In this document: positions 1-9,967 of the stretch, in pieces
Numbering within the stretch: the stretch's first letter is position 1
How the letters are laid out: every line of letters begins with the position of its first letter
Origin: Lutibacter sp.
GTDB taxonomy: Bacteria; Bacteroidota; Bacteroidia; Flavobacteriales; Flavobacteriaceae
DNA length: 42,238 bases
Assembly: GCA_018054895.1 (NCBI GenBank)
Contig: JAGPIQ010000002.1
Coordinates: forward strand, 1 to 42,238
Direction: 5' to 3'
The notes under the pieces: generated by a model
The model's input: only the letters and a program-made list of their open reading frames with translations
The model's database searches: none
Told to the model about the DNA's origin: nothing
Translations under genes and position numbers: made by a program

Positions 1-114
1 CCTAAAGATTGCGTAGTTTTTGAAGATGGTGTTTTAGGCATGCAAGCTGCTAAAACTGCTGGAATGATGGTTATTGATGTAAACGATTATTATAAATTTG
101 AATTTATAGTTTAA
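1..114 (+). CDS. C-terminal end of a HAD-superfamily phosphatase (partial)
   Basis: Only the last 37 codons and the stop are in the window, so the gene starts to the left. The visible part reads PKDCVVFEDG, then GMQAAKTAGM. This is HAD motif IV, with the acidic ED pair that helps hold magnesium, followed by the usual alanine-rich helix of the beta-phosphoglucomutase-like branch. Substrate cannot be read from this fragment. It converges with the minus-strand transporter gene, and the two stops are almost touching (1 base apart). A second, complete HAD phosphatase lies at 37843-38496 and has the same motif order. Confidence 0.8.
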   Translation, partial: PKDCVVFEDGVLGMQAAKTAGMMVIDVNDYYKFEFIV

Positions 115-115
115 C

Positions 116-982
116 TTAATTTTTTTCTTTTTTTGATAAAACACTTTCAATAATTACTGTGGTAATAATTAAAGCACCACCAATTACTGTGGTTGAAACT
201 GGTATTTCACCTAAAAATAGAATGGCAAATAGGATTCCATAAATAGGTTGAATACTACTCATAATGCTTATGGCACCAATATTAAAATTTTTCATACATA
301 CTACAAACATGGTATGTCCAATGGCTGTGGTTAATAAAGCAAGCGTAGCTAATCCATACCAATCGTTGGTTGATGGAGTTCCTTCAAACAAAAATAAAAC
401 GGGCCACAATAAAAAAGAAATAATTAACATTTGGTAAAACATAAGCATGGAACCGTGGTAACTTGCTATTTTTTGTTTCATTAAAATATTTCGGATAGAA
501 TAAAAAACGGCTGAAATAATTCCAGATAAAACACCTAAAGAAACATTATTTTTTATGGTGAATTCAGGAGTTAGAAAGTAAATACCAATTAATACTAAAA
601 GCCCTAAAAACACATGGACTTTATTTAATTTGGATTTAAAAAACAAGGGTTCTAAAAAAACCGTAATTATTGGGTAGGTAAACATAGAAATCATACCAAT
701 AGCAACACCTGCTAATTTTAACGCGTAAAAATAGGTTACCCAATGCGCTCCCATAAACAAACTGCTTATTAGAATAGTTTTTAAATCATTTTTTGAAGCA
801 ATTTTTAAATCTATTTTTTTATACCAAATAAAAAGAGCTAAGCAAACAACGGTCAATACGCTTCGCCACCAAATTGTAACTGGTGGAGCAGTTGAAATAA
901 ATCGACCTAAAACACCTGATGTGCTTACAAACATCATAGCTAAATTTAGTTCAATAAGGTGTTTAACGTGTTGATTTTTCAA
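116..982 (-). CDS. DMT-superfamily (EamA-type) permease
   Basis: This is a 288-residue, very hydrophobic protein with about ten predicted membrane helices. They form two EamA-like halves, at roughly residues 10-137 and 148-282, which is the size and layout of the drug/metabolite transporter superfamily. Such proteins move amino acids, nucleosides or other small metabolites across the inner membrane, and the sequence does not tell which. Conserved-looking features are WWR near residue 40, the GMISMFTYP stretch near 96, and SSIQPIYG followed by LFLGE near the end of the second half. The start lies 3 bases after the mfd stop, so it is probably translated from the mfd transcript. No functional link with repair is implied. 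Confidence 0.85.
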   Translation of the reverse strand: MKNQHVKHLIELNLAMMFVSTSGVLGRFISTAPPVTIWWRSVLTVVCLALFIWYKKIDLKIASKNDLKTILISSLFMGAHWVTYFYALKLAGVAIGMISMFTYPIITVFLEPLFFKSKLNKVHVFLGLLVLIGIYFLTPEFTIKNNVSLGVLSGIISAVFYSIRNILMKQKIASYHGSMLMFYQMLIISFLLWPVLFLFEGTPSTNDWYGLATLALLTTAIGHTMFVVCMKNFNIGAISIMSSIQPIYGILFAILFLGEIPVSTTVIGGALIITTVIIESVLSKKEKN

Positions 983-985
983 TTG

Positions 986-3900
986 TTATATTTTTTGAAG
1001 GGTTTGTAATGCTGTTTTTACTGTTGAAATTTTAATAAAAGTTAACAGCAATCGTAAACCATTTTTGGTTTCTTTTTCTTTCATAACACAACTTGTGCCA
1101 TTTTGTTGCACGTATTTTAAAACATTTGTAAAAGCAGCAGTTGAATAAAAATTGCTTTGTTGATCTGCAATAAAATAACAAAGCATTCTTTTATTTTTCA
1201 AAATTACGCGCTCCATTCCAAATTGTTTTGCCAACCATTTTATTCGAACGCTATCCAATAAATCTACTACGGAAGTTGGAAGTTCACCAAAACGGTCAAC
1301 TAATTCACTTTCAAACTGTTCTAAATCTTTTTCAGTTTTTAACTCTCCTAATTTATTGTATAAACTTAAACGTTCGCTAATAACATTTACATAATCATCT
1401 GGAAATAAAATTTCAAAATCGGTATCAATTTGAATCTCTTTTACATATTCTTTCGGTTTGTCCGATTCGTCTTTATACAAATCTTTAAATTCGTTTTCTT
1501 TCAATTCTTCAATAGTTTCACTTAATATTTTCTGATAGGTATCAAAACCAATATCATTAATAAAACCACTTTGTTCACCACCTAATAAATCTCCCGCACC
1601 ACGAATTTCTAAATCTTTCATGGCTATGTTTATTCCGCTTCCTAAATCGCTAAAAAGTTCAATAGCATTGATACGTTTTCGCGCATCATCCGTCATCATA
1701 TGGTGTGGTGGTGTTATAAAATAACAGAATGCCTTTTTGTTGGAACGACCAACGCGACCACGCATTTGATGCAAATCCGACAACCCAAAATTATTGGCGT
1801 TATTTATAAAAATAGTGTTGGCATTTGGCACGTCCAAACCACTTTCAATAATAGTTGTTGCAACCAACACATCAAATTCATTATCGATAAATGAAAGCAT
1901 TAGGTTTTCTAATTTTTTTCCATCCAATTGTCCGTGGCCAATTCCAATTTTTGCGTCAGGAATTAATCGTTGCAATAAACCAGCAACTTCCTTAATATTT
2001 TCAATTCTATTATGAATAAAAAACACTTGTCCACCACGTTGAATTTCATAGCGAATGGCATCACGAATTATTTCTTCATTAAATCGAATAACATTGCTTT
2101 CAATAGGAACTCGGTTTGGTGGCGGCGTACTAATAACCGATAAATCACGCGCTGCCATTAAACTGAACTGTAACGTTCGTGGAATTGGTGTTGCAGTTAA
2201 TGTTAAAGTATCAATATTTTCTTTAATCGTTTTTAATTTGTCTTTAACGGCAACACCAAATTTTTGCTCTTCATCAACAATTAAAAGTCCTAAGTCTTTA
2301 TATTTTATGCTAGCATTTGTTAATTGATGCGTTCCAATAACAATGTCCACAGAACCTTTTTCCAAACCTTCTAACACTGCTTTTCGTTGGTTGGCAGTTC
2401 TAAACCTGTTTAAATATTCAACAGTTACAGGGAAATCCTTTAAACGTTCACTAAAAGTTTTAAAATGTTGAAAAGCCAAAATAGTGGTTGGAACTAAAAT
2501 TGCGACTTGTTTTCCGTTATCTACCGCTTTAAATGCCGCACGAACAGCGACTTCAGTTTTACCAAAACCTACATCACCACACACCAAACGGTCCATTGGC
2601 TGCTCGCTTTCCATGTCGTTTTTAACATCTTGTGTTGCGGTAGATTGATCGGGCGTGTCTTCATATAAAAAACTAGCTTCCAGTTCGTGTTGTAAATAAC
2701 TGTCTGGATGGTATTGATAGCCTTTTTGCACTTTTCGTTTGGCATATAATTCAATTAAATTAAACGCAATATGTCGAATTCTTGTTTTAGTTTTTTGCTT
2801 TAATTTTTCCCAAGCACCCGATCCTAATTTGTATAATTTTGGAGGTGCACCGTCCTTACCGTTATATTTGGATATTTTATGAAGTGAGTGAATACTAATG
2901 TACAAAATATCTCTGTCTCCATAAATAAGTTTAATCGCTTCTTGTTTTTTGCCTTCAACTTCTATTTTTTGAAGTCCACCAAATTTTCCAATTCCGTGGT
3001 CAATGTGCGTCACATAATCGCTAATTTCAAGATTGGTTAATTCTTTTAAAGTGATGTTTTGCTTTTTGGCATAGCCATTTTTTAAACGAAACTTGTGATA
3101 ACGTTCAAATATTTGATGATCCGTATAGCAAACTAATTTATTTTCAACATCAATAAAGCCTTGAAATAATGGAAAAACCAGCGTTTTATATTGAATTTTA
3201 GCATCAATATCTTCAAATATTTCATGAAAACGGTCTGCTTGTTTTTGTGAATCACAAAACAAATAATTTGCAAAACCGTTTTTCGAATTTTCATTGAAAT
3301 CTTCAATTAACAATTCAAATTGTTTGTTAAATGATGGTTGAGGTTTGGTGTTGAATTGAATAGCTCCCTTTAAATCTTTATGTGAATTTACAACTTCAGC
3401 TACCGTAAAATTAACGAGTTGTTTTTTTAACAAGTTTCCATCACAAAAAAGCTCACTTGGTTTTCCGTGATTAATTTCTGTTGATAATTTTGTAAATGCT
3501 GCTTCAGATTTTGAAAAAAGATCATCTAATTTGTTAAAAACAAGGTTAGAATCTTTAACTATTACTGAAGTTTTTGATGAAATATATTCTAAAAAACTTT
3601 CTCGTTTTTCATTCAAGGCCTTATTTTCTACATTAGGCATAATGCTAATTTTATTCAATTTTTCTGTTGAAAGTTGCGTTTCAATGTCAAAAGTTCGAAT
3701 ACTATCTACTTCATCACCAAAAAATTCAATTCGGTAAGGCTCATCATGTGAAAATGAAAAAACATCAATAATTCCACCTCTTACTGAAAATTCGCCCGGT
3801 TCGCTTACAAAATCAACACGTTCAAAATGGTATTCAAACAATACTTCATTTACAAAATCCAGACTCAAATTGTCGTTTACAGCTATTTTTAAGGTATTTC

Positions 3901-4318
3901 TGTTTAATTCAGCTTTTGTAACAACTTGTTCAAAAAGTGCATCAGCATACGTTACTACTAAGGAAGGTTTTTTTTGAGAATTCAATCTATTTAAAACCTC
4001 CGAACGCAATAAAATATTGGCATTGTCTACTTCTTCAATTTGGTACGGTCTTCTATACGATCCCGGATAAAAAAGCACATCTTTATTATTGATAAGTTGT
4101 TCTAAATCATTTAAATAGTAGGCAGCTTCTTCTTTGTCGTTCACAATTAGAAGCAATGGTTTATTTAGTTGTTTAAAGCTTTCTGAAATAATAAAAGACA
4201 ATGATGATCCAACCAAATTTGAAATTTGAAATTGGTGATTTTCTTTTTGAAGCTGTTCAACAACTTGTTTTTTAACAACAAATTGTTCGTAAACTTTAAG
4301 GATGTTTTGCTTACTCAA
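986..4318 (-). CDS. mfd: Transcription-repair coupling factor Mfd
   Basis: This 1110-residue DNA translocase removes RNA polymerase stalled at lesions and recruits UvrA. In order it shows an N-terminal UvrB-like region (about 1-350), the CarD-like RNA-polymerase-interacting domain starting near residue 430 (YVTHIDHGIGKFGG), a RecG-like helicase core with Walker A GDVGFGKT at 581-588 and the DEEQ box at 682-685, then TATPIPRTL, GRVGR, and a C-terminal TRCF domain (about 950-1060). The length is normal for Bacteroidota Mfd. A TACCTTTG element (plus-strand 4336-4343) sits 17 bases upstream of the start and fits the Bacteroidota -7 consensus, although I see no clear -33 partner. The DMT transporter follows within 3 bases. 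Confidence 0.97.
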   Translation of the reverse strand: MSKQNILKVYEQFVVKKQVVEQLQKENHQFQISNLVGSSLSFIISESFKQLNKPLLLIVNDKEEAAYYLNDLEQLINNKDVLFYPGSYRRPYQIEEVDNANILLRSEVLNRLNSQKKPSLVVTYADALFEQVVTKAELNRNTLKIAVNDNLSLDFVNEVLFEYHFERVDFVSEPGEFSVRGGIIDVFSFSHDEPYRIEFFGDEVDSIRTFDIETQLSTEKLNKISIMPNVENKALNEKRESFLEYISSKTSVIVKDSNLVFNKLDDLFSKSEAAFTKLSTEINHGKPSELFCDGNLLKKQLVNFTVAEVVNSHKDLKGAIQFNTKPQPSFNKQFELLIEDFNENSKNGFANYLFCDSQKQADRFHEIFEDIDAKIQYKTLVFPLFQGFIDVENKLVCYTDHQIFERYHKFRLKNGYAKKQNITLKELTNLEISDYVTHIDHGIGKFGGLQKIEVEGKKQEAIKLIYGDRDILYISIHSLHKISKYNGKDGAPPKLYKLGSGAWEKLKQKTKTRIRHIAFNLIELYAKRKVQKGYQYHPDSYLQHELEASFLYEDTPDQSTATQDVKNDMESEQPMDRLVCGDVGFGKTEVAVRAAFKAVDNGKQVAILVPTTILAFQHFKTFSERLKDFPVTVEYLNRFRTANQRKAVLEGLEKGSVDIVIGTHQLTNASIKYKDLGLLIVDEEQKFGVAVKDKLKTIKENIDTLTLTATPIPRTLQFSLMAARDLSVISTPPPNRVPIESNVIRFNEEIIRDAIRYEIQRGGQVFFIHNRIENIKEVAGLLQRLIPDAKIGIGHGQLDGKKLENLMLSFIDNEFDVLVATTIIESGLDVPNANTIFINNANNFGLSDLHQMRGRVGRSNKKAFCYFITPPHHMMTDDARKRINAIELFSDLGSGINIAMKDLEIRGAGDLLGGEQSGFINDIGFDTYQKILSETIEELKENEFKDLYKDESDKPKEYVKEIQIDTDFEILFPDDYVNVISERLSLYNKLGELKTEKDLEQFESELVDRFGELPTSVVDLLDSVRIKWLAKQFGMERVILKNKRMLCYFIADQQSNFYSTAAFTNVLKYVQQNGTSCVMKEKETKNGLRLLLTFIKISTVKTALQTLQKI

Positions 4319-4415
4319 AATTTTGAAAATTTCGCCAAAGGTAGCATTTTAAAAAAAATAAGAGAAAATTCAGTAAAAATTATTAACTTTAGGTAACTAC
4401 TAAAAAAAACAAAAG

Positions 4416-4856
4416 ATGTCAATATCAGATTTATACCCAACAGGATTACATGAGCAAAATTTATCGCATTTTGCTGCATTGGTTAGAATTGCACTGCGTG
4501 ATAATCAAATAGATTCGAAAGAAAAAATACTGTTAGAACGACTTTCGTTGCAATTGGATATTTCAAAGGCTGAATTTCAAGAAATAATGAAAAACCCAAT
4601 GATGTATTCGTTTGTTTCTCCGGTAAGTTATGAAGAGCGTTTGGAGCATTTTTTCGATTTGTCTAAAATGTTATTTCTAGACAGAAATCCTACTATCGAT
4701 AAAACGTCGTTATTAGATAGAATTGCTGTTGAACTTGGTTTCCCTATTGAAAATGCACGGCAAGTTGTAAAAGCAGCCACTAACTTTTTTTTAAAAGATC
4801 CAAATTTGGAAGAATTTAAGCAAACTATTAAAAAAGTGAACCCAATGCACCATTAA
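4416..4856 (+). CDS. TerB-like all-helical protein, copy 1
   Basis: This soluble protein has 146 residues, no signal peptide and no membrane segment. The pattern is that of the TerB/tellurite-resistance-like helical fold: an acidic helix with ALVRIALRDNQIDSKEK near residue 20, and a second acidic repeat (FDLSKMLFLDRNPTIDK) near residue 83. In TerB these segments bind metal. The downstream gene (4918-5355) is a clear paralogue with the same layout, which indicates tandem duplication. Copy 1 has lost some acidic positions in the second repeat that copy 2 keeps (AKMVYADGSANKEE). No other ter genes are nearby, so tellurite resistance should not be assumed. Function is unknown. Confidence 0.75.
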   Translation: MSISDLYPTGLHEQNLSHFAALVRIALRDNQIDSKEKILLERLSLQLDISKAEFQEIMKNPMMYSFVSPVSYEERLEHFFDLSKMLFLDRNPTIDKTSLLDRIAVELGFPIENARQVVKAATNFFLKDPNLEEFKQTIKKVNPMHH

Positions 4857-4917
4857 TCACAAATTTTTTATCCTATTTATGTTGGTTTAACTATATTTGT
4901 TCATAAAAAAACATTAA

Positions 4918-5355
4918 ATGGGGGTTTCAGATTTTAATTTAAGTGGAGAGCAAAAGCTAAATATTGCTCATTTTGCAAGTGTAGTAAGATTGGCATTGGC
5001 TGATAATGTTATAGCTGAAAGTGAAGAAATATTATTAAAAAGAATTGCTAAAAGATTTCACATATCAGACGAAAAATACCAAGAAATAATAAATTCTCCA
5101 GAGGATTATCCTATAAATACCCCGCATGGTTATGATGAACGAATTGAATATTTATATGATCTTGCCAAAATGGTATATGCTGATGGATCTGCTAATAAAG
5201 AAGAGGCAGCTGTATTACAAAAAATGTGTATAGGCCTTGGTTTTCCTATTGATAATATTGAAAAAGTGTCGGATGAAGCCATTCATTTAATTTTAAATAA
5301 TAATGATTTGGAGGACTTTACGAAGTCTATAAAAAATGTCAACAAAATTCGATAA
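4918..5355 (+). CDS. TerB-like all-helical protein, copy 2
   Basis: This 145-residue paralogue of the preceding gene has the same helical layout: VVRLALADNVIAESEE near residue 22 and LAKMVYADGSANKEE near 86. Both are acidic D/E-rich motifs typical of TerB-like domains. It aligns end to end with copy 1, including the shared YxERxE..xDL(A/S)KM and (E/G)LGFPI(E/D)N segments. A TATATTTG element at 4892-4899 matches the Bacteroidota -7 consensus and lies 18 bases before the start, so it may have its own promoter, although no good TTTG partner sits 17-22 bases upstream. There is no signal peptide, so it is probably cytoplasmic. Role unknown. Confidence 0.75.
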   Translation: MGVSDFNLSGEQKLNIAHFASVVRLALADNVIAESEEILLKRIAKRFHISDEKYQEIINSPEDYPINTPHGYDERIEYLYDLAKMVYADGSANKEEAAVLQKMCIGLGFPIDNIEKVSDEAIHLILNNNDLEDFTKSIKNVNKIR

Positions 5356-5465
5356 GAGATATTTCTAAATTTAGTTGTTAATTTTTTTAGAAATTCACAT
5401 CCCTGATGCTTTTATCGAGGAAATTTATTCGTTTTATTTAGTACATTGCGTTATAATTTCTAAGA

Positions 5466-8400
5466 ATGCAATCAAATTCACCTTTTAAAGTTTATAGTGC
5501 CTCTGCGGGCAGTGGTAAAACCTTTACCTTAGTTAAAGAATATTTAAAAATTCTTTTAGGAAGTAATAATCCATATAAGTTTCAACAAGTGTTGGCTGTT
5601 ACCTTTACCAATAAGGCGGCAGGCGAGATGAAGGAACGCGTTATTGAAAATTTAGATGCTTTTTCGAAGGAAAAACCGTCTCCAATGTTGGAGGTTTTAA
5701 TGAGCGAATTGAAGGTAACAGAAACAGTTCTTTTTGAACGATCAAAAATAATTCTACAAGCAATTCTTCAAAATTATTCAGCGTTTAGCATTGCTACTAT
5801 TGATAGTTTTACGCATAAATTAATCAGGACTTTTGCCTACGATTTACAACTGCCATTTAATTTTGATGTTGAAATGGATGCAAGTTCTTTGTTGAATGAA
5901 GCGGTTGATGTTGTTATTTCAAAAATTGGAGTTCAAAAAGAATTGACAGACTTATTAATTAATTATTCCATTGCTAAAATAGATGATGACAAGGCTTGGG
6001 ATATTTCAGAAGATTTAAAATCGTTTTCAAAAGTAATTTTAAACGAAAATAACACCAATCATTTAGAAGCACTCAAAAATGTTTCAATGGACGATTTTAA
6101 TAGTTTAAAACAAACACTTCAAGCTGAAAATAAAAGTATTGAAAAACAATTTGTTGACCTTGGTAAAATAGGTCTTCAATTGATTAAAGATAATAGTATT
6201 GATCATGGTAATTTTTCATACGGAGATTTGCCAAAACACTTTATAAAGCTCACAAATTTCAGAAAACTAAAACCAGAAGATTTAAAATTTGAAGGTCGTT
6301 TAGATGCATCCATTTCTGCAAACAAAAATTTATACACAGCTAAAGTTTCTGTTGGAACAAAACAGCAAATTGATGCGATTGCGGATGAACTAATAGCCTT
6401 GTATTTAAGTTCAAAAAACGCATACGAAGTAAATTATGGAAAGTTTGTTTTAAACGGATTAATAATGAATGGCTTGATTCCGTTGGCAGTATTGAATTAT
6501 ATCAATGTTGCATTGCAAGACATTAAGCAAGAATCGAATGTTATGTTGAACGCGGAATTCAATAAAATAATTAGCGATACTATTAAAAATGAACCAGCAC
6601 CTTTTATATATGAGCGCCTTGGTGAAAAATTCCGTTATTATTTTATAGATGAAATGCAAGATACTTCGCAATTACAATGGCAAAATTTAATTCCGCTTAT
6701 CGGAAATGCCATCAGTTCGGAAGATGATTTAGGCGAAGTCGGAAAATTAATGTTGGTTGGTGATGCAAAACAATCTATTTATAGATGGAGAGGTGGAAAA
6801 GCGGAACAGTTTATTGATCTTTCTTCTTCTGAAAAGCTAGAAAATTCCAATCCTTTTTTTACTGAAAAAACAATAGCTAGTTTAGAAACAAATTATAGAA
6901 GTTTTACTGAAATTATAAATTTCAACAATTTGTTTTTCAGTCATATTTCAAAATTTTTGGCAAATGATAGTTTTCAAAAGTTATATTTTGAAGGAAATCA
7001 ACAAAAGTTTAATTCAAATGTGGGAGGTTATGTGCAATTGTCCTTTGTTGAAAAAGAAGAAGGTTCAGAAGAAAATGATCTGTTGATCCCTAAAAAGGTG
7101 TTGAGTATTATTGAAAATTGTGATGCTTCTTTTGATAGAAATGATATTTGTGTGCTGGTTAGAACCAAAAAACATGGGGTTATTGTGGCTAATTATTTAA
7201 CGGAAAATGGCATTGAAATTATTTCATCGGAAACTTTATTAGTTAGCAATAGCGAAAAAGTACAATTTGTAGTGGATTTATTGAATGTCATTCAAAACCC
7301 GACAAATAAAGAATTTAAAGTAAAAATATTGTATTTTTTATATGACTTTTTTCAGGTACAAGATGCTAAACATAATTTTCTAGAACAATTTTTAAATTTG
7401 CCTCAAGAGTTATTTTTTGAAGAATTGAAGCAATTTAATAGTTCATTTGAATTGCCTGAATTTATTCAAAGTGCTTTGTACGAAGGTGTGGAATATTGTT
7501 TTAGAAGTTTTCAATTGTTGGGAGCATCAGATTCTAATGTTCAATTCTTTTTAGATATTGTTTTTGAATATCAGCAAAAAAGAGAGGTTTCCATCCAAGG
7601 ATTTTTAGATTTTTGGGATTCAAAAAAAGATAGTTTAAGTATTGTGGCTCCAGAAGCTAAAAATGCCGTTCGAATTATGACGATTCATAAATCGAAAGGT
7701 CTGGAGTTTCCTGTGGTTATTGTACCGTATGATTTAAATATTTATAACCAAATAGACCCAACAGTTTGGTATCCGTACGCAGATAATGGTAATTTTAAAT
7801 CGATATTAATTGATTATAGTAAAAAGTTAAATTACATTAGTTCGGAAGGTGTTGCATTGTATAACCAACAGCAGGAGGAATTGGAATTGGATAATTTCAA
7901 CCTATTATATGTTGCATTAACGCGCGCTTCGGAGCAGTCGTATATTGTTACAGAAAAGAAATTAGATACAAAAGGTGATGAAAATGTAGGGTTTACTTCT
8001 GGTTTGTTTATTCATTATTTAAAAGAAAATCAGTTGTGGAATTCTGATTTAAATGAATATTCCTTTGGAGATTCAAAAAGAGTATTTTTTGCTAAGAAAG
8101 AAGAAAAAGCAACTTTATTTCAGGAAGATTGTATTTCGAATTCATGGAAAAGTCATGCTATTTCTATAGTAACCAATTCATCGTTGCTTTGGGACACAGA
8201 GCAAGGGAAATCTATTGTTTATGGAAATTTAATTCATGAAATACTTTCAAAAATAAATACTAGTAATGATTTAGAGGAAGTTGTAAATCAATATGTATTT
8301 AAAGGAATTATTTCAAAAGAGCAGAAACCGTATGTAAGCGAGTTGTTAGAGAGCGTAGTGTACCATCCTTTATTGGTGGATTATTTTAAACAGAATAATC

Positions 8401-8633
8401 AAGTATTTTGTGAACGAGAAATAGTTGCAAACGACGGTTCTATAATGATTCCTGATAGATTAGTAGTTAACAATCAAAATGTAGCAATTTTAGATTATAA
8501 GACAGGGAAGCCGAATGCAAAATATCATCAACAAATAAATCAGTATGCTGCTGTTTTAACGGAATTAAAGTTTAAAGTTACTAAAAAATTATTGATTTAT
8601 ATTAATGATGAAATTGTTGTAGAAGTAGTTTAA
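5466..8633 (+). CDS. AddA-like UvrD-family helicase-nuclease
   Basis: This 1055-residue protein is the likely helicase/nuclease subunit of an AddAB-type double-strand-break resection enzyme. The visible UvrD/RecB motifs are Walker A ASAGSGKT at 12-19, LAVTFTNKAAGEM (motif Ia), the DEMQD Walker B box at 395-399, GDAKQSIYRWRGG from 432, VRIMTIHKSKGLEFP from about 736, and YVALTRA near 818. The C-terminus carries a RecB-type PD-(D/E)XK nuclease domain: GNLIHEIL, then PDRLV, then DYKTG at 1010-1014 and QINQYA. The helicase and nuclease signatures both look intact. The AddB-like partner is not adjacent but at 12845-15583, after kbl and two ompA genes. The start codon is the first ATG and leaves a normal short N-terminus ahead of Walker A. 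Confidence 0.9.
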   Translation: MQSNSPFKVYSASAGSGKTFTLVKEYLKILLGSNNPYKFQQVLAVTFTNKAAGEMKERVIENLDAFSKEKPSPMLEVLMSELKVTETVLFERSKIILQAILQNYSAFSIATIDSFTHKLIRTFAYDLQLPFNFDVEMDASSLLNEAVDVVISKIGVQKELTDLLINYSIAKIDDDKAWDISEDLKSFSKVILNENNTNHLEALKNVSMDDFNSLKQTLQAENKSIEKQFVDLGKIGLQLIKDNSIDHGNFSYGDLPKHFIKLTNFRKLKPEDLKFEGRLDASISANKNLYTAKVSVGTKQQIDAIADELIALYLSSKNAYEVNYGKFVLNGLIMNGLIPLAVLNYINVALQDIKQESNVMLNAEFNKIISDTIKNEPAPFIYERLGEKFRYYFIDEMQDTSQLQWQNLIPLIGNAISSEDDLGEVGKLMLVGDAKQSIYRWRGGKAEQFIDLSSSEKLENSNPFFTEKTIASLETNYRSFTEIINFNNLFFSHISKFLANDSFQKLYFEGNQQKFNSNVGGYVQLSFVEKEEGSEENDLLIPKKVLSIIENCDASFDRNDICVLVRTKKHGVIVANYLTENGIEIISSETLLVSNSEKVQFVVDLLNVIQNPTNKEFKVKILYFLYDFFQVQDAKHNFLEQFLNLPQELFFEELKQFNSSFELPEFIQSALYEGVEYCFRSFQLLGASDSNVQFFLDIVFEYQQKREVSIQGFLDFWDSKKDSLSIVAPEAKNAVRIMTIHKSKGLEFPVVIVPYDLNIYNQIDPTVWYPYADNGNFKSILIDYSKKLNYISSEGVALYNQQQEELELDNFNLLYVALTRASEQSYIVTEKKLDTKGDENVGFTSGLFIHYLKENQLWNSDLNEYSFGDSKRVFFAKKEEKATLFQEDCISNSWKSHAISIVTNSSLLWDTEQGKSIVYGNLIHEILSKINTSNDLEEVVNQYVFKGIISKEQKPYVSELLESVVYHPLLVDYFKQNNQVFCEREIVANDGSIMIPDRLVVNNQNVAILDYKTGKPNAKYHQQINQYAAVLTELKFKVTKKLLIYINDEIVVEVV

Positions 8634-8664
8634 ATTTGGGTAACTTTATATCAAATTTCAAATT

Positions 8665-9858
8665 ATGTACGGAAAAATTAAAGAACATTTACAAAAAGAA
8701 CTTTTAGATATAGAGGAGTCAGGTTTATTTAAAACCGAACGGATAATTACTACAGCACAAGATGCTGTAATTAAAATTAGCACAGGTGAAGAGGTTGTTA
8801 ATTTTTGCGCTAATAATTATTTAGGGTTGTCAAATCATCCAGAAGTTATTCAAGCAGCTAAGGAAACATTGGATTCACATGGTTTTGGAATGTCGTCAGT
8901 GCGTTTTATTTGTGGAACACAAGATATTCATAAAGAATTAGAAAGTACCATAGCTGAATTTTTCGAAACAGAAGATACTATATTATATGCTGCGGCTTTT
9001 GATGCTAATGGAGGTGTTTTTGAACCTTTATTATCCGAAGAAGATGCAATTATTTCAGATGCTTTAAATCATGCTTCTATTATTGATGGTGTTCGTTTAT
9101 GTAAAGCAGCACGCTATCGATATGATAATAATGATATGGATTCGTTAGAAAATCAACTGATAGAAGCAACCAAAAACAATCATCGATTTAAAATAATTGT
9201 TACGGACGGTGTGTTTTCTATGGATGGAGTCGTTGCAAGCTTAGATAAAATTTGTGATTTAGCGGACAAATATGATGCCTTGGTAATGGTCGATGAATGC
9301 CACGCTGCTGGTTTTATTGGTAAAACTGGGCGAGGAACTATAGAATTGAAAAATGTAATGGGGCGTGTAGACATAATTACAGGTACTTTAGGAAAAGCAT
9401 TAGGGGGTGCAATGGGTGGATATACCACAGGTCGAAAGGAAATAATTGATTTATTACGTCAAAAATCAAGACCTTACTTGTTTTCAAACTCATTAGCGCC
9501 AGCAATTGTTGGTGCATCGCTTAAAGTTTTTGAAATGCTTTCAAAAAACACAAGTTTGCGCGATAAATTAGAAGAAAACACCATTTATTTTAAAGAAAAA
9601 ATGACAAAAGCTGGATTTGATATTGTAAAAGGAGATTCAGCTATTGTGCCAATTATGTTATACGATGCAAAATTAGCACAACAAATGGCACGTTTATTGA
9701 TAACAGAGGGAATTTACGTTGTTGGTTTCTTTTTTCCGGTAGTACCAAAAGGGAAAGCAAGGATTCGGGTACAAGTATCTGCTGCACATTCCTTAAATAA
9801 TATAGACAAAGCAGTAAAAGCTTTTATTAAAATAGGAAAAAAGTTAAATATTATATAG
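8665..9858 (+). CDS. kbl: Glycine C-acetyltransferase (2-amino-3-ketobutyrate CoA ligase)
   Basis: This PLP enzyme of the alpha-oxoamine synthase family cleaves 2-amino-3-ketobutyrate with CoA to glycine and acetyl-CoA in threonine breakdown. It is 397 residues, the usual Kbl length. Diagnostic features are NFCANNYLGLSNHPEV near residue 46, SSVRFICGTQ near 77, the MVDECHAAGF aspartate region near 210, and the PLP-binding lysine in GTLGKALGGAMGG, which I place at K244, the same number as in E. coli Kbl. Threonine dehydrogenase (tdh), its usual metabolic partner, is not in the window. It lies 31 bases after the AddA-like gene. A weak promoter-like TAACTTTA is present in the gap. Confidence 0.93.
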   Translation: MYGKIKEHLQKELLDIEESGLFKTERIITTAQDAVIKISTGEEVVNFCANNYLGLSNHPEVIQAAKETLDSHGFGMSSVRFICGTQDIHKELESTIAEFFETEDTILYAAAFDANGGVFEPLLSEEDAIISDALNHASIIDGVRLCKAARYRYDNNDMDSLENQLIEATKNNHRFKIIVTDGVFSMDGVVASLDKICDLADKYDALVMVDECHAAGFIGKTGRGTIELKNVMGRVDIITGTLGKALGGAMGGYTTGRKEIIDLLRQKSRPYLFSNSLAPAIVGASLKVFEMLSKNTSLRDKLEENTIYFKEKMTKAGFDIVKGDSAIVPIMLYDAKLAQQMARLLITEGIYVVGFFFPVVPKGKARIRVQVSAAHSLNNIDKAVKAFIKIGKKLNII

Positions 9859-9875
9859 AAAATTAACGAAAATGC

Positions 9876-9904
9876 TTGATAATTAAGATTATTTTGTACT
9901 TTTG
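9876..9904 (+). promoter_or_regulatory. Bacteroidota-type promoter of the first ompA/TSP3 gene
   Basis: A TTG at 9876-9878 and a perfect TAnnTTTG element (TACTTTTG, 9897-9904) are 18 bases apart, within the spacing known for the Bacteroidota sigma-70 factor. They lie 63 bases before the first OmpA start, which fits a strong promoter for an abundant outer-membrane protein. Confidence 0.75.
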
Positions 9905-9967
9905 CGATTAATTTAGGCTTGAAAAAAAGCTTGCTAAAAGAAAGAATATTAATTAAATTTTTTAAAA

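Noticed and set aside
1700..2327. Several open frames on the plus strand opposite mfd
   Set aside because: They overlap a full-length, well-conserved gene and have no recognisable motifs.
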